DNA of 64,000 bases from Cytobacillus sp. FSL H8-0458. GTDB taxonomy: Bacteria; Bacillota; Bacilli; Bacillales; Cytobacillaceae. This document shows positions 45,530 through 52,018 of this stretch, piece after piece. Below the pieces are notes generated by a model. It was not told the DNA's origin, made no database searches, and saw nothing but the letters and a program-made list of their open reading frames with translations. Position numbers and translations under genes: made by a program. The number at the start of each line of letters is the position of its first letter. Positions within the stretch are counted from its first letter, which is position 1. The DNA lies in contig NZ_JBBOBR010000001.1 in NCBI RefSeq assembly GCF_038002165.1, positions 620,001 to 684,000 of the forward strand, written 5' to 3'.

Positions 45530-45576
45530 CAAGTCTAAGAACCTAGTAATATCAAGGTTTTTTAGGCTTGTTTTTG
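45530..45576 (+). terminator. Terminator after the RNA polymerase gene
   Basis: CAAGTCTAAGAACC pairs with GGTTTTTTAGGCTTG with small internal loops; TTTTTG follows. Confidence 0.75.
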
Positions 45577-45596
45577 TGTGTTTTGAAGTTCCCTAT

Positions 45597-45680
45597 AGGT
45601 AAGGGGATGAAGGCAGAGGTATACCATATGTGTCACTCGACCATCTATATGATCAGTAGAGCATCCCTATTGCCTTTTTA
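45597..45680 (+). ncRNA. Candidate small structured RNA with terminator tail
   Basis: GGTAA (45598-45602) and GGGATG (45604-45609) pair with TTGCC (45670-45674) and CATCCC (45662-45667), enclosing about 50 nt that contain GGTATACC and ATATGATC-like short repeats. TTTTT follows the 3' arm. It follows a terminator, so it would need its own promoter. Not a family I recognise. Confidence 0.45.
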
Positions 45681-45790
45681 GTTTTTTCTAAAAAAGTTCA
45701 TACGATTCCGTAATTGTTATTCTTACTAATCAAAGTATAACAAAATGGATTTCACTATGCAAGGATTTTTAATAAAAAATTTTAGATTTG

Positions 45791-45845
45791 CATTAAGGAT
45801 TGCTCTTTGATCTGCTCTCCTCATTTCTTGGAGTAGTCCTTAATG
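45791..45845 (+). other. Hairpin leader before the AP2/HNH-like gene
   Basis: CATTAAGGA (45791-45799) pairs with TCCTTAATG (45837-45845); CTCC/GGAG forms an inner helix. Otherwise the 45681-45935 gap holds no gene. It may be a leader element of the next gene. Confidence 0.5.
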
Positions 45846-45935
45846 GAGATTTAAAACAGCGAATAGTCAAAGGTGAGAAGCTTTGACAAAATACACGGTT
45901 ATGCTTCCTAAAAAAAGCAGAAAGGAAAGTGATAC

Positions 45936-46775
45936 ATGGAACAGGTGATTGAAAATATATTGGTTAATGAAGCAGTGGCAATAACAACGAAGGAAAAAAG
46001 GCAGCATTACAAAGAACAGGCTTTATCTAGAGTAGGTCAAATGGGAATTAATACATTAGGCTCTTTAATGATTGTTGATGCATATTACGGCTCAACTGAA
46101 GTATGGGTGAGGTTTTCCCAAGGCAATGTGGTTAGATGCTCATGGCAACAGTTTCAAAAAGGAAATGTCAAAAATCCTTATGATAAATCAGTTTTCGGAA
46201 TCGGTTATTTAGGTGAGGGTAATTATAAATCTAATAACGGAAACGGTTTAACTGAGCAATATAAAGCTTGGGTTGCAATGCTGATGAGGTGCTACAGTTT
46301 AAAATTCCATGAAAAGAATCCTAGTTATATTGGATGTACAGTAGATGAGAGATGGCATAATTTCCAAACCTTTGCTAAGTGGTACGATGAGAATCATTAC
46401 ACAATCCCAGGCCAGAAAATTGATTTAGATAAAGATATATTGGTTAAGGGAAACAAGGTGTATTCTCCAGAAGCATGTATATTTACACCGTCTGCGATTA
46501 ATAAATTATTTTTAAAAAGACAGGCAGCTAGAGGGGATTTACCGATTGGAGTAAAAAGGTGCACGAGGAATCCTAAAAAATATGAGGCTCAATGTAGAAA
46601 TAATACTGGAAAGAGGATTTATTTGAAGTATTTTGATACGAAAGAAGAAGCCTTTCAATCTTATAAAGTATATAAGGAACAATTGATTAAAGACATAGCC
46701 GAAGAGTACAAGGAGTGCATTCCTCATACTCTATACAACGCTATGCTTACATACAAAGTAGAAATTAATGATTAA
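45936..46775 (+). CDS. AP2/HNH-like phage endonuclease-type protein
   Basis: A 279-residue protein of a common phage family. The central pattern YKAWVAMLMRCYSLKFHEKNP, YIGCTVDERWHNFQTFAKWY and LDKDILVKGNKVYSPEACIF is typical of phage HNH/AP2 proteins with a W-x-x-M-x-x-R-C-Y start and a G-N-K-x-Y-S-P-x-x-C end. The C-terminal part (about 185-240) looks like an AP2 DNA-binding repeat. The histidine pair of a full HNH site is not clear, so it may bind but not cut DNA. The ATG has GAAAGGAAAG 9 nt upstream. Possibly a homing endonuclease relative. Confidence 0.75.
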   Translation: MEQVIENILVNEAVAITTKEKRQHYKEQALSRVGQMGINTLGSLMIVDAYYGSTEVWVRFSQGNVVRCSWQQFQKGNVKNPYDKSVFGIGYLGEGNYKSNNGNGLTEQYKAWVAMLMRCYSLKFHEKNPSYIGCTVDERWHNFQTFAKWYDENHYTIPGQKIDLDKDILVKGNKVYSPEACIFTPSAINKLFLKRQAARGDLPIGVKRCTRNPKKYEAQCRNNTGKRIYLKYFDTKEEAFQSYKVYKEQLIKDIAEEYKECIPHTLYNAMLTYKVEIND

Positions 46776-46802
46776 TTACTTTTGGCGAAGTAATTGACCT
46801 TT

Positions 46803-46832
46803 TGATTGACTCTGTTGGCGCAGAATCAATCA
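46803..46832. other. Hairpin after the AP2/HNH-like gene
   Basis: TGATTGACTCTG and CAGAATCAATCA pair over 12 positions with one A-C mismatch around TTGGCG. There is only a short T4 run later, so it may be a weak terminator. Confidence 0.45.
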
Positions 46833-46912
46833 CAGGAATCAAATTTTACATAATAAGATTAGCATATTAAATGAAAAATTTTCAAGTGGTACATAAAAGG
46901 GGTAAAAATATA

Positions 46913-46987
46913 GTGAAGAGGATTGATACATACCAGGTTAAAGATGGTGTTGTAGTTAATGTTATATATAAGGAAGATAAGAAATAA
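46913..46987 (+). CDS. Putative 24-residue peptide
   Basis: A GTG frame with AAAAGGGG 10 nt upstream codes MKRIDTYQVKDGVVVNVIYK EDKK (shown in two parts). It is short and basic with a strand-like middle. The ribosome site and the following terminator give it some support, but it could be chance. Confidence 0.3.
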   Translation: MKRIDTYQVKDGVVVNVIYKEDKK

Positions 46988-47001
46988 ATACATAAATTCA
47001 T

Positions 47002-47032
47002 AAAAAAGAGGATGATGATTACACATCCTCTT
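47002..47032 (-). terminator. Terminator of the 74-residue - strand gene
   Basis: AAGAGGATG/CATCCTCTT with a 9-nt loop; on the - strand it is followed by TTTTTTA, 17 nt after the stop. Confidence 0.85.
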
Positions 47033-47048
47033 CTTGATAATACTCTAA

Positions 47049-47273
47049 CTATCTACTCATCTTACTAAGTAAATCAGCATCTATAAGGTTCTTTATAGTG
47101 TAAACATCCGAACTTTCACAGTATGCTGCAAGAGCATAATACTTTGCGAATACTCCTTCTACTTCTTCTTCAGGTATTCCATAATTTCTTAAGTGAAGAT
47201 TTGTTAATTCCATTGCCACATCAAACTTATTTCTTTGTATCGGAGTAGGTTTAACTTTAACTGTTTCAGCCAT
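47049..47273 (-). CDS. Hypothetical phage protein on the opposite strand
   Basis: A 74-residue protein (MAETVKVKPTPIQRNKFDVA, ending DADLLSKMSR). It is mostly helical, with FDVAMELTNLHLRNYGIPEEEVEGVF resembling small phage proteins from Bacillus prophages (the segment exceeds the motif I can name, so no family is given). I choose ATG 47273, with GAGGTG 6 nt upstream, rather than GTG 47282 inside that site. It has its own terminator and is transcribed against the late genes, as lysogenic or moron genes often are. Confidence 0.6.
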   Translation of the reverse strand: MAETVKVKPTPIQRNKFDVAMELTNLHLRNYGIPEEEVEGVFAKYYALAAYCESSDVYTIKNLIDADLLSKMSR

Positions 47274-47406
47274 TTGTTTCACCTCACTTTCTACTAAATT
47301 ATAACATTATTTTACAAATTGGGCACTATTATAGAAATTGAGGAAAGGTATTCCATCTAAGTATGTCGAAATTAATAGGTAATTTGGCAGAAAGGAGGGA
47401 GAAGTT

Positions 47407-47682
47407 ATGTTATCTGAAAACATTTCACAAGGAAGTAGAATTTGTATAATTTGTAAACATGAGTTTAAATGGGCAGGAGTTTTTAAAGGAGAAGTGTCAC
47501 CAAAATCCATAAAGGACATTTTAGGAATTGAGGTATTGGCTGATATTTCTGCTTTAAAAACCGGAGTATATAATAATGGAAAGACTTCAGGGGCGGAATT
47601 AGAAGTTGTAGCAAAGTGTCCTGAGTGTAAAGTCAAAAACAAATTTAATGCAGTACATGTTTTAAATCACTCACAAAATTAA
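47407..47682 (+). CDS. Zinc-ribbon-like phage protein
   Basis: A 91-residue protein with two CxxC pairs, RICIICKHEF and AKCPECKVKN, that would form a zinc ribbon around a central region (SPKSIKDILGIEVLADISAL). The ATG has AAAGGAGGGAG 7 nt upstream. Such proteins in phages often bind nucleic acids. Not recognised further. Confidence 0.7.
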   Translation: MLSENISQGSRICIICKHEFKWAGVFKGEVSPKSIKDILGIEVLADISALKTGVYNNGKTSGAELEVVAKCPECKVKNKFNAVHVLNHSQN

Positions 47683-47742
47683 AGAGAAATAAGTTTGTTT
47701 TAGAAAACAGATGGATAATATGTTTTATTCTATAGAAAAAGG

Positions 47743-47934
47743 GTGGTAAAAATAGAAAGATACCAAAGCTTTTACAATATTAATCTCATAGAAAGCACTT
47801 TAACTTCAGCACTTACCGATGTAGTTGCAAGTTGTAAAGAAAAAGAAGAAGCCCAATTTGTAGAAGTGCACCAAGTAATTCAACATAATGAAAAGCATTT
47901 TACAGCAATAGTTAATATTTATAAAAAGAAGTAA
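47743..47934 (+). CDS. Possible Cse60-like small protein
   Basis: A 63-residue protein whose C-terminal half (EAQFVEVHQVIQHNEKHFTA followed by IVNIYKKK) resembles the Cse60 family seen in phages and sporulating bacilli, in which two strands flank a short turn. The GTG start at 47743 has only AAAAAGG upstream, a modest site. A good terminator follows 8 nt after the stop. Family call is tentative. Confidence 0.5.
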   Translation: MVKIERYQSFYNINLIESTLTSALTDVVASCKEKEEAQFVEVHQVIQHNEKHFTAIVNIYKKK

Positions 47935-47941
47935 AGTATTG

Positions 47942-47966
47942 AGCATTCCTTTGGGAGTGCTTTTTC
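47942..47966 (+). terminator. Terminator after the Cse60-like gene
   Basis: AGCATTCC/GGAGTGCT with a 4-nt loop and TTTTTC tail. Confidence 0.8.
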
Positions 47967-48047
47967 ATTTGTCGAAAACATTTACTTTCAAGATACTTCC
48001 AAGTGACAGATGTTTGTGATAGGTTTGTCCTTGGGAGGATGATATCA

Positions 48048-48719
48048 ATGAACGTCGAAGAAATTGACATATTCAAAAGCGAAGTTTTGGATATCTACTT
48101 GAGCGAACTTTATTCCTTAGCATATAGTGTTAAAAGTGGTTGTGAAGAAATATTTGCCGAAACAAAGGTTCCTGATAATGGATATGCAATACAAGTTTCA
48201 CCATCAATTCATAATAAAATCAACAATGTTATTATAAGCGCTGCAAACATTAAAAAGTTAATTAATTCACCATTACCAAAACAAAAAAAGGAATCTAGAA
48301 AGAGTTTTACAGTCAGGAAGCAGAGAGAATCTTTACTTCAAGAATTATTATCCGGACTAGAATTAAAAGAGATTTATAATACTGATGTTCGCAATAAACT
48401 TGAGCACTTTGAAGAATACTTAGATTCTATGGCACTTAAATTAATGGATAATGAATCAGATATTAACAAAGAGTATAATGCTGCGTCTTATAACATGGTA
48501 TTTTCGCATTGGGATGTTATAAAACCACATGTATATCCAATAAGATTATATATCACTAGTGAAAGAATTTTTTATCACATGAAATGGTCTGTGAGTTTAC
48601 AAAGTTTATTCGAGGAGGCAAATTTAATAATTGAACGTCTAGGGAAAATAAAGCTAACTCATAATGAGGGTAATCCTGGAGGTCTACTTTTAATTTTTCA
48701 AAATAAACAGGATTACTGA
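48048..48719 (+). CDS. Hypothetical phage protein, 223 residues
   Basis: A largely helical protein (MNVEEIDIFKSEVLDIYLSE and onward) with a basic stretch PLPKQKKESRKSFTVRKQRE near residue 85 that could contact nucleic acid. ATG 48048 has GGGAGG 10 nt upstream; ATG 48039 is too close and the earlier TTG/ATG starts lack a site. The stop codon is the first part of the tRNA-like element that follows. I do not recognise the family. Confidence 0.65.
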   Translation: MNVEEIDIFKSEVLDIYLSELYSLAYSVKSGCEEIFAETKVPDNGYAIQVSPSIHNKINNVIISAANIKKLINSPLPKQKKESRKSFTVRKQRESLLQELLSGLELKEIYNTDVRNKLEHFEEYLDSMALKLMDNESDINKEYNAASYNMVFSHWDVIKPHVYPIRLYITSERIFYHMKWSVSLQSLFEEANLIIERLGKIKLTHNEGNPGGLLLIFQNKQDY

Positions 48720-48773
48720 GGTGGCGGAATAGCTAGATGCACAGGAAGACTAGGCTGATATCCAACCCTCACT
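48717..48773 (+). other. tRNA-Leu-like element before the terminase operon
   Basis: GGTGGCGGAATAGCTAGATG closely resembles the D-arm region of tRNA-Leu. TGAGG (48717-48721) pairs with CCTCA (48767-48771) where an acceptor stem would be. The anticodon arm is irregular and no T arm is seen, so it cannot be a working tRNA. It may be a tRNA remnant, a mimic or chance. Confidence 0.35.
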
Positions 48774-48789
48774 TTTTTAGGGAAAGATG

Positions 48790-48820
48790 ACATCTATTTT
48801 TAAAATAGGTGTTTTTATTT
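48790..48820 (+). terminator. Terminator before the late operon
   Basis: ACATCTATTTT/AAAATAGGTGT stem followed by TTTTATTTTG, 30 nt before the coiled-coil gene of the terminase operon. Confidence 0.8.
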
Positions 48821-48849
48821 TGTCTAAATTTAGATGGGAGAGATGAATA

Positions 48850-49005
48850 ATGGCACAAATAAAAAGGTTATACAGTGAGATCATTGAGGATACACAACAA
48901 TTAATACAGCATAGTCAGGACAATTTAAAGAAGCTCCAGGAGTTGAAACAGGAAGAGTTGAAGTTGTTGGAGAGTATGCAGGAGTTATTAAGAAAGGGTG
49001 AATGA
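48850..49005 (+). CDS. Small coiled-coil protein before the small terminase
   Basis: A 51-residue peptide (MAQIKRLYSEIIEDTQQLIQ, ending ESMQELLRKGE) with regular Leu heptads, predicted as one continuous coiled coil. GGGAGAG lies 8 nt before the ATG. Its stop overlaps the small terminase start as ATGA, so translation is coupled. It may act in packaging or be a regulator. Confidence 0.7.
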   Translation: MAQIKRLYSEIIEDTQQLIQHSQDNLKKLQELKQEELKLLESMQELLRKGE

Positions 49006-49421
49006 ATGTGAGTAATATTACTACAGATGACACGCAGATAGGCACAAAACTTGGGTTAAATGGTAAGCAGATAGAAGTGGCTCAAATCCTTGCTGATCCT
49101 AGTGAAACTCGTACTATCAAAGCAATCTGTGAAGATATAGAATTGCCAAGAAGGACTTTTTATAACTGGGTTGGGAAGAAAGAATTTGTAGAATTTGTTA
49201 ATTCATTAATTGATAAATATACTGATGCTGAACTAGCTGGAGTATGGGGAGCATTAGCAAGGAAAGCCCGTACTGGTGATACTCATGCAATGAAACTGTT
49301 TTTCGAATTAAAAGGTAAGTACAAAGAGGTTAAGGAAATTAACCATAATATTGATAATTTAACAGATGAAGATAGAGAACAGCGCATTAAAGAACTAATG
49401 AATAAAGTATCTGATCAATAA
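49002..49421 (+). CDS. Small terminase subunit (phBC6A51-type helix-turn-helix)
   Basis: A 139-residue protein with an N-terminal helix-turn-helix (LNGKQIEVAQILADPSETRT followed by IKAICEDIELPRRTFYNWVG), the pattern of phBC6A51-family small terminases, and a helical C-terminal part (GALARKARTGDTHAMKLFFE). It recognises the packaging site and guides the large subunit. The ATG is coupled to the upstream small gene. The large terminase lies 840 bp downstream, separated by a recombinase cassette. Confidence 0.8.
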   Translation: MNVSNITTDDTQIGTKLGLNGKQIEVAQILADPSETRTIKAICEDIELPRRTFYNWVGKKEFVEFVNSLIDKYTDAELAGVWGALARKARTGDTHAMKLFFELKGKYKEVKEINHNIDNLTDEDREQRIKELMNKVSDQ

Positions 49422-49424
49422 TTC

Positions 49425-49538
49425 TCTATAAAATGAAGTTTTTATCGTCTACAAAGGTACACCTTTTAGGACTATTAAAAAGTGGAGTTATTCAATGTCT
49501 ATTTATAATAAAAATAAACCTTTATAAACGTCTATAAA
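49425..49538. repeat. Three TCTAYAAA motifs upstream of the serine recombinase
   Basis: TCTATAAAA (49425-49433), TCTACAAA (49448-49455) and TCTATAAA (49531-49538) occur in the otherwise empty stretch before the recombinase promoter. They could be binding sites of the recombinase or another regulator. In AT-rich DNA chance is not excluded. Confidence 0.35.
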
Positions 49539-49542
49539 ATAA

Positions 49543-49571
49543 TTGACCTTTTTGTACATAGTTGATATGAT
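49543..49571 (+). promoter_or_regulatory. Strong sigma-A promoter of the serine recombinase
   Basis: TTGACC (49543-49548) and TATGAT (49566-49571) are exactly 17 bp apart, 33 bp before the ATG. It lies between the two terminase genes. Confidence 0.75.
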
Positions 49572-49603
49572 TATGGTATCAAATGGTAAAGGCGGTTATT
49601 AAT

Positions 49604-50209
49604 ATGGGTGAAAACTTTGGTTATATTCGCGTAAGTACTAAGGATCAAAACTTAGATAGACAATTTGAAGCTTTAAAACCTTATGTAACTAATCCTGATT
49701 ATTTGTACCAAGATAAAGCCAGTGGTAAGGATATGGAACGAATAGGCTTTAAGAATATGCTTAAGGCATTGAGAAAAGGCGATACCCTATATATTAAATC
49801 AATAGACCGCCTTGGACGTAATAAACAACAAATAAAGGATTATTTAGAACTGTTTAAAAAGAAGGGTATTAGAGTGAAAATGATCGACTTACCAACAACA
49901 ATGCAGGATATGCCAGAGAATCAAGAATGGGTTATAGACATGATCAATAATATTATTATTGAAGTTTATACATCCATTGCCCAGCAAGAAAGGGAAACCT
50001 TACTACAAAGACAATCTGAAGGTATTTCGGCTGCTAAAGCTAAAGGAAAGCATTTGGGTAGACCTGTAATGGAATTACCTAAAGATTGGACTAAATATTA
50101 TAAGCAATGGAAAGACGGTAAAATCAAAGCAGTTGAATTTATGGATTTAGTAGACATGAAAAAGGCTACATTTTATAAAAAGGTAAAAGAATATGAGAAT
50201 TCATTGTAA
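49604..50209 (+). CDS. Serine recombinase (resolvase/invertase family)
   Basis: A 201-residue small serine recombinase. The catalytic domain begins MGENFGYIRVSTKDQNLDRQ with the nucleophile serine at about residue 11, and includes LYIKSIDRLGRNKQQI with the conserved arginines. A long E helix follows (IAQQERETLLQRQSEGISAA), then GKHLGRP and a C-terminal helix-turn-helix (VEFMDLVDMKKATFYKKVKE). ATG 49604 has AAAGGCGG 8 nt upstream and matches family N termini; earlier starts do not. It has its own sigma-A promoter and terminator, so it is an independent cassette in the packaging operon. Confidence 0.9.
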   Translation: MGENFGYIRVSTKDQNLDRQFEALKPYVTNPDYLYQDKASGKDMERIGFKNMLKALRKGDTLYIKSIDRLGRNKQQIKDYLELFKKKGIRVKMIDLPTTMQDMPENQEWVIDMINNIIIEVYTSIAQQERETLLQRQSEGISAAKAKGKHLGRPVMELPKDWTKYYKQWKDGKIKAVEFMDLVDMKKATFYKKVKEYENSL

Positions 50210-50236
50210 GACGGTCAAATAAGATCGTCTTTTTTC
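50210..50236 (+). terminator. Terminator of the serine recombinase cassette
   Basis: GACGGTC/GATCGTC (one G-U pair) with a 6-nt loop and TTTTTT tail, starting at the base after the recombinase stop. Confidence 0.85.
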
Positions 50237-50261
50237 TTTGGTTAAATAGGTAGGTGAAATA

Positions 50262-51779
50262 ATGTCATTAACCACTCGAGAACAATTAGAATTGCAAGCG
50301 TTACTTGAATTGAAATACTTGGATAAAGTTAAGCAAGATTATGCTGAATACGTTGAATATACTCATGATGGACTATATCAACATGCTAAACATACAAGAT
50401 ATCTTTGCAGTGTTATTCAAGAAGCATTAGACAAGAAAAAGAAAATGTTAAATGGTGAAATACCAAAACAAAATCAATATATAGCTTTATCTATTCCCCC
50501 TCGGCACGGTAAATCAATGACCATAACTGAAACTTTACCTAGTTTTTATCTTGGTCAATTTCCTAATGATCGGGTTATCCTTGCTGGGTACAACACTGAT
50601 TTTGCAACAAAGTTTGGTAAGAAGAATAAAGACAAGGTTGAACTATATGGTAAGAAGGTATTTGGACGTACTATTAAAAAAGGATCTTCGTCTGCAACTG
50701 ATTGGGATATAGAAGGACATAGAGGTGGAGTTATTTCACGTGGTATTCTATCTGGTGTAACCGGAGAAGGTTCTGATTTAATGATTATTGATGATCCAAT
50801 TAAGACCCGTGAAGAAGCTAATAGTGAAGTAACTCGTAATAAGATATGGGGAGAATGGATTGACTCTTTCTCTACTCGTCTCCATCCAGCAGCAATTGTC
50901 ATTATCATTATGACTAGATGGCATGAAGATGATCTTGTAGGCAGATTATTAAATGAAGAATACGGTGAACCTTTACCATGGAAGGTTATTAATTTACCTT
51001 TAGAGGCAGAAGATGATAATGATCATTTAGGTAGGAAAATAGGTGAACCTTTATGGCCTGAACGTTATGGTATTGATTTTATTGAAACCCGTAAGAAGAT
51101 GTCTGCTACTTCATTCAATGCTCTTTATCAAGGTAGACCAACTTCTCAAGAGGGTAACATTGTTAAGCGAGAATGGTGGAAAAAGTATACTTCTTTACCT
51201 AAGATACCTCGTAAGATTATGTCTATAGATGCAACCTTTAAGGATAGTGAATCATCTGATTATGTATCTATTCAAGTATGGGGTAAAAGTGGGGCTAATG
51301 CTTATCTAATTGATAGGCATAAAGCAAGGATGGATTTCCCGACAACACTAAAAGCAATTTATCAAATGAAATCAAAACATAATGATATTAGTGGGATATT
51401 TGTTGAAGATAAAGCTAATGGATCAGCAATTATTTCTATGTTAAGAAATAAATTATCTGGCATTATTCCAGTTAATCCTCAAGGTGGAAAGATTGCAAGG
51501 GTTAATGCTATATCCGATTACATACAAGCTGGTAATGTATGGTTACCTAAAGATGAACCTTGGGTTGAAGAATTTATAGAAGAATGGGCTGCTTTCCCTC
51601 GTGGTAAACATGATGACGATGTTGATTCAGCATCACAAGCCCTCAATAAACTGTTTTATTATTATGCTGAAATCCCTGAACCTTCAGATCCAGATAATCC
51701 AACTCCTGAAGAAAGATATCAATCAATGGTTAATGACATGACTGGTGGAGCGCCTCCATCATCAATATTTAAATGGTAG
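50262..51779 (+). CDS. terL: Large terminase subunit
   Basis: A 505-residue ATPase/nuclease that packages phage DNA into the prohead. Walker A is SIPPRHGKSMT (near residues 77-87), Walker B LMIIDDPIK (near 173-181), and IIIIMTRWHEDDLVG is the coupling/motif III region. The C-terminal RNase H-like nuclease has acidic residues in MSIDATF (near 321), FVEDKAN and HDDDVDSASQAL (near 450). The ATG has TAGGTGAAATA upstream. All key residues are intact. It runs directly into a small membrane gene and portal. Confidence 0.93.
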   Translation: MSLTTREQLELQALLELKYLDKVKQDYAEYVEYTHDGLYQHAKHTRYLCSVIQEALDKKKKMLNGEIPKQNQYIALSIPPRHGKSMTITETLPSFYLGQFPNDRVILAGYNTDFATKFGKKNKDKVELYGKKVFGRTIKKGSSSATDWDIEGHRGGVISRGILSGVTGEGSDLMIIDDPIKTREEANSEVTRNKIWGEWIDSFSTRLHPAAIVIIIMTRWHEDDLVGRLLNEEYGEPLPWKVINLPLEAEDDNDHLGRKIGEPLWPERYGIDFIETRKKMSATSFNALYQGRPTSQEGNIVKREWWKKYTSLPKIPRKIMSIDATFKDSESSDYVSIQVWGKSGANAYLIDRHKARMDFPTTLKAIYQMKSKHNDISGIFVEDKANGSAIISMLRNKLSGIIPVNPQGGKIARVNAISDYIQAGNVWLPKDEPWVEEFIEEWAAFPRGKHDDDVDSASQALNKLFYYYAEIPEPSDPDNPTPEERYQSMVNDMTGGAPPSSIFKW

Positions 51780-51787
51780 GTGTATTA

Positions 51788-52012
51788 ATGAATATTTTAA
51801 TTGGGCTATTAAGTGGAATAGTCTTATTTGTCGTTCTGATATTAGCTTTTTATTTGGGTTTTAAATTTGGCAGCAAGAATCAACAAACAACTACAACTTT
51901 ACAAAATGAACAATTAGATGAACAACAAAAAAAAGCGCAAGAATTACATGAAGCTTTTACAAGTATGATGAATTACGATGTACAGACAGCTCTACAACGG
52001 AAGAAGGTGTAA
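51788..52012 (+). CDS. Small single-span membrane protein
   Basis: A 74-residue protein with one N-terminal membrane helix (MNILIGLLSGIVLFVVLILA followed by FYLGFKFG) and a Gln/Thr/Glu-rich cytoplasmic tail that may form a coiled coil. ATG 51788 has TAGGTG 6 nt upstream; the longer in-frame start at 51773 overlaps terL. It lies between terL and portal. Function unknown; virion or envelope association is possible. Confidence 0.7.
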   Translation: MNILIGLLSGIVLFVVLILAFYLGFKFGSKNQQTTTTLQNEQLDEQQKKAQELHEAFTSMMNYDVQTALQRKKV

Positions 52013-52018
52013 TACTAA

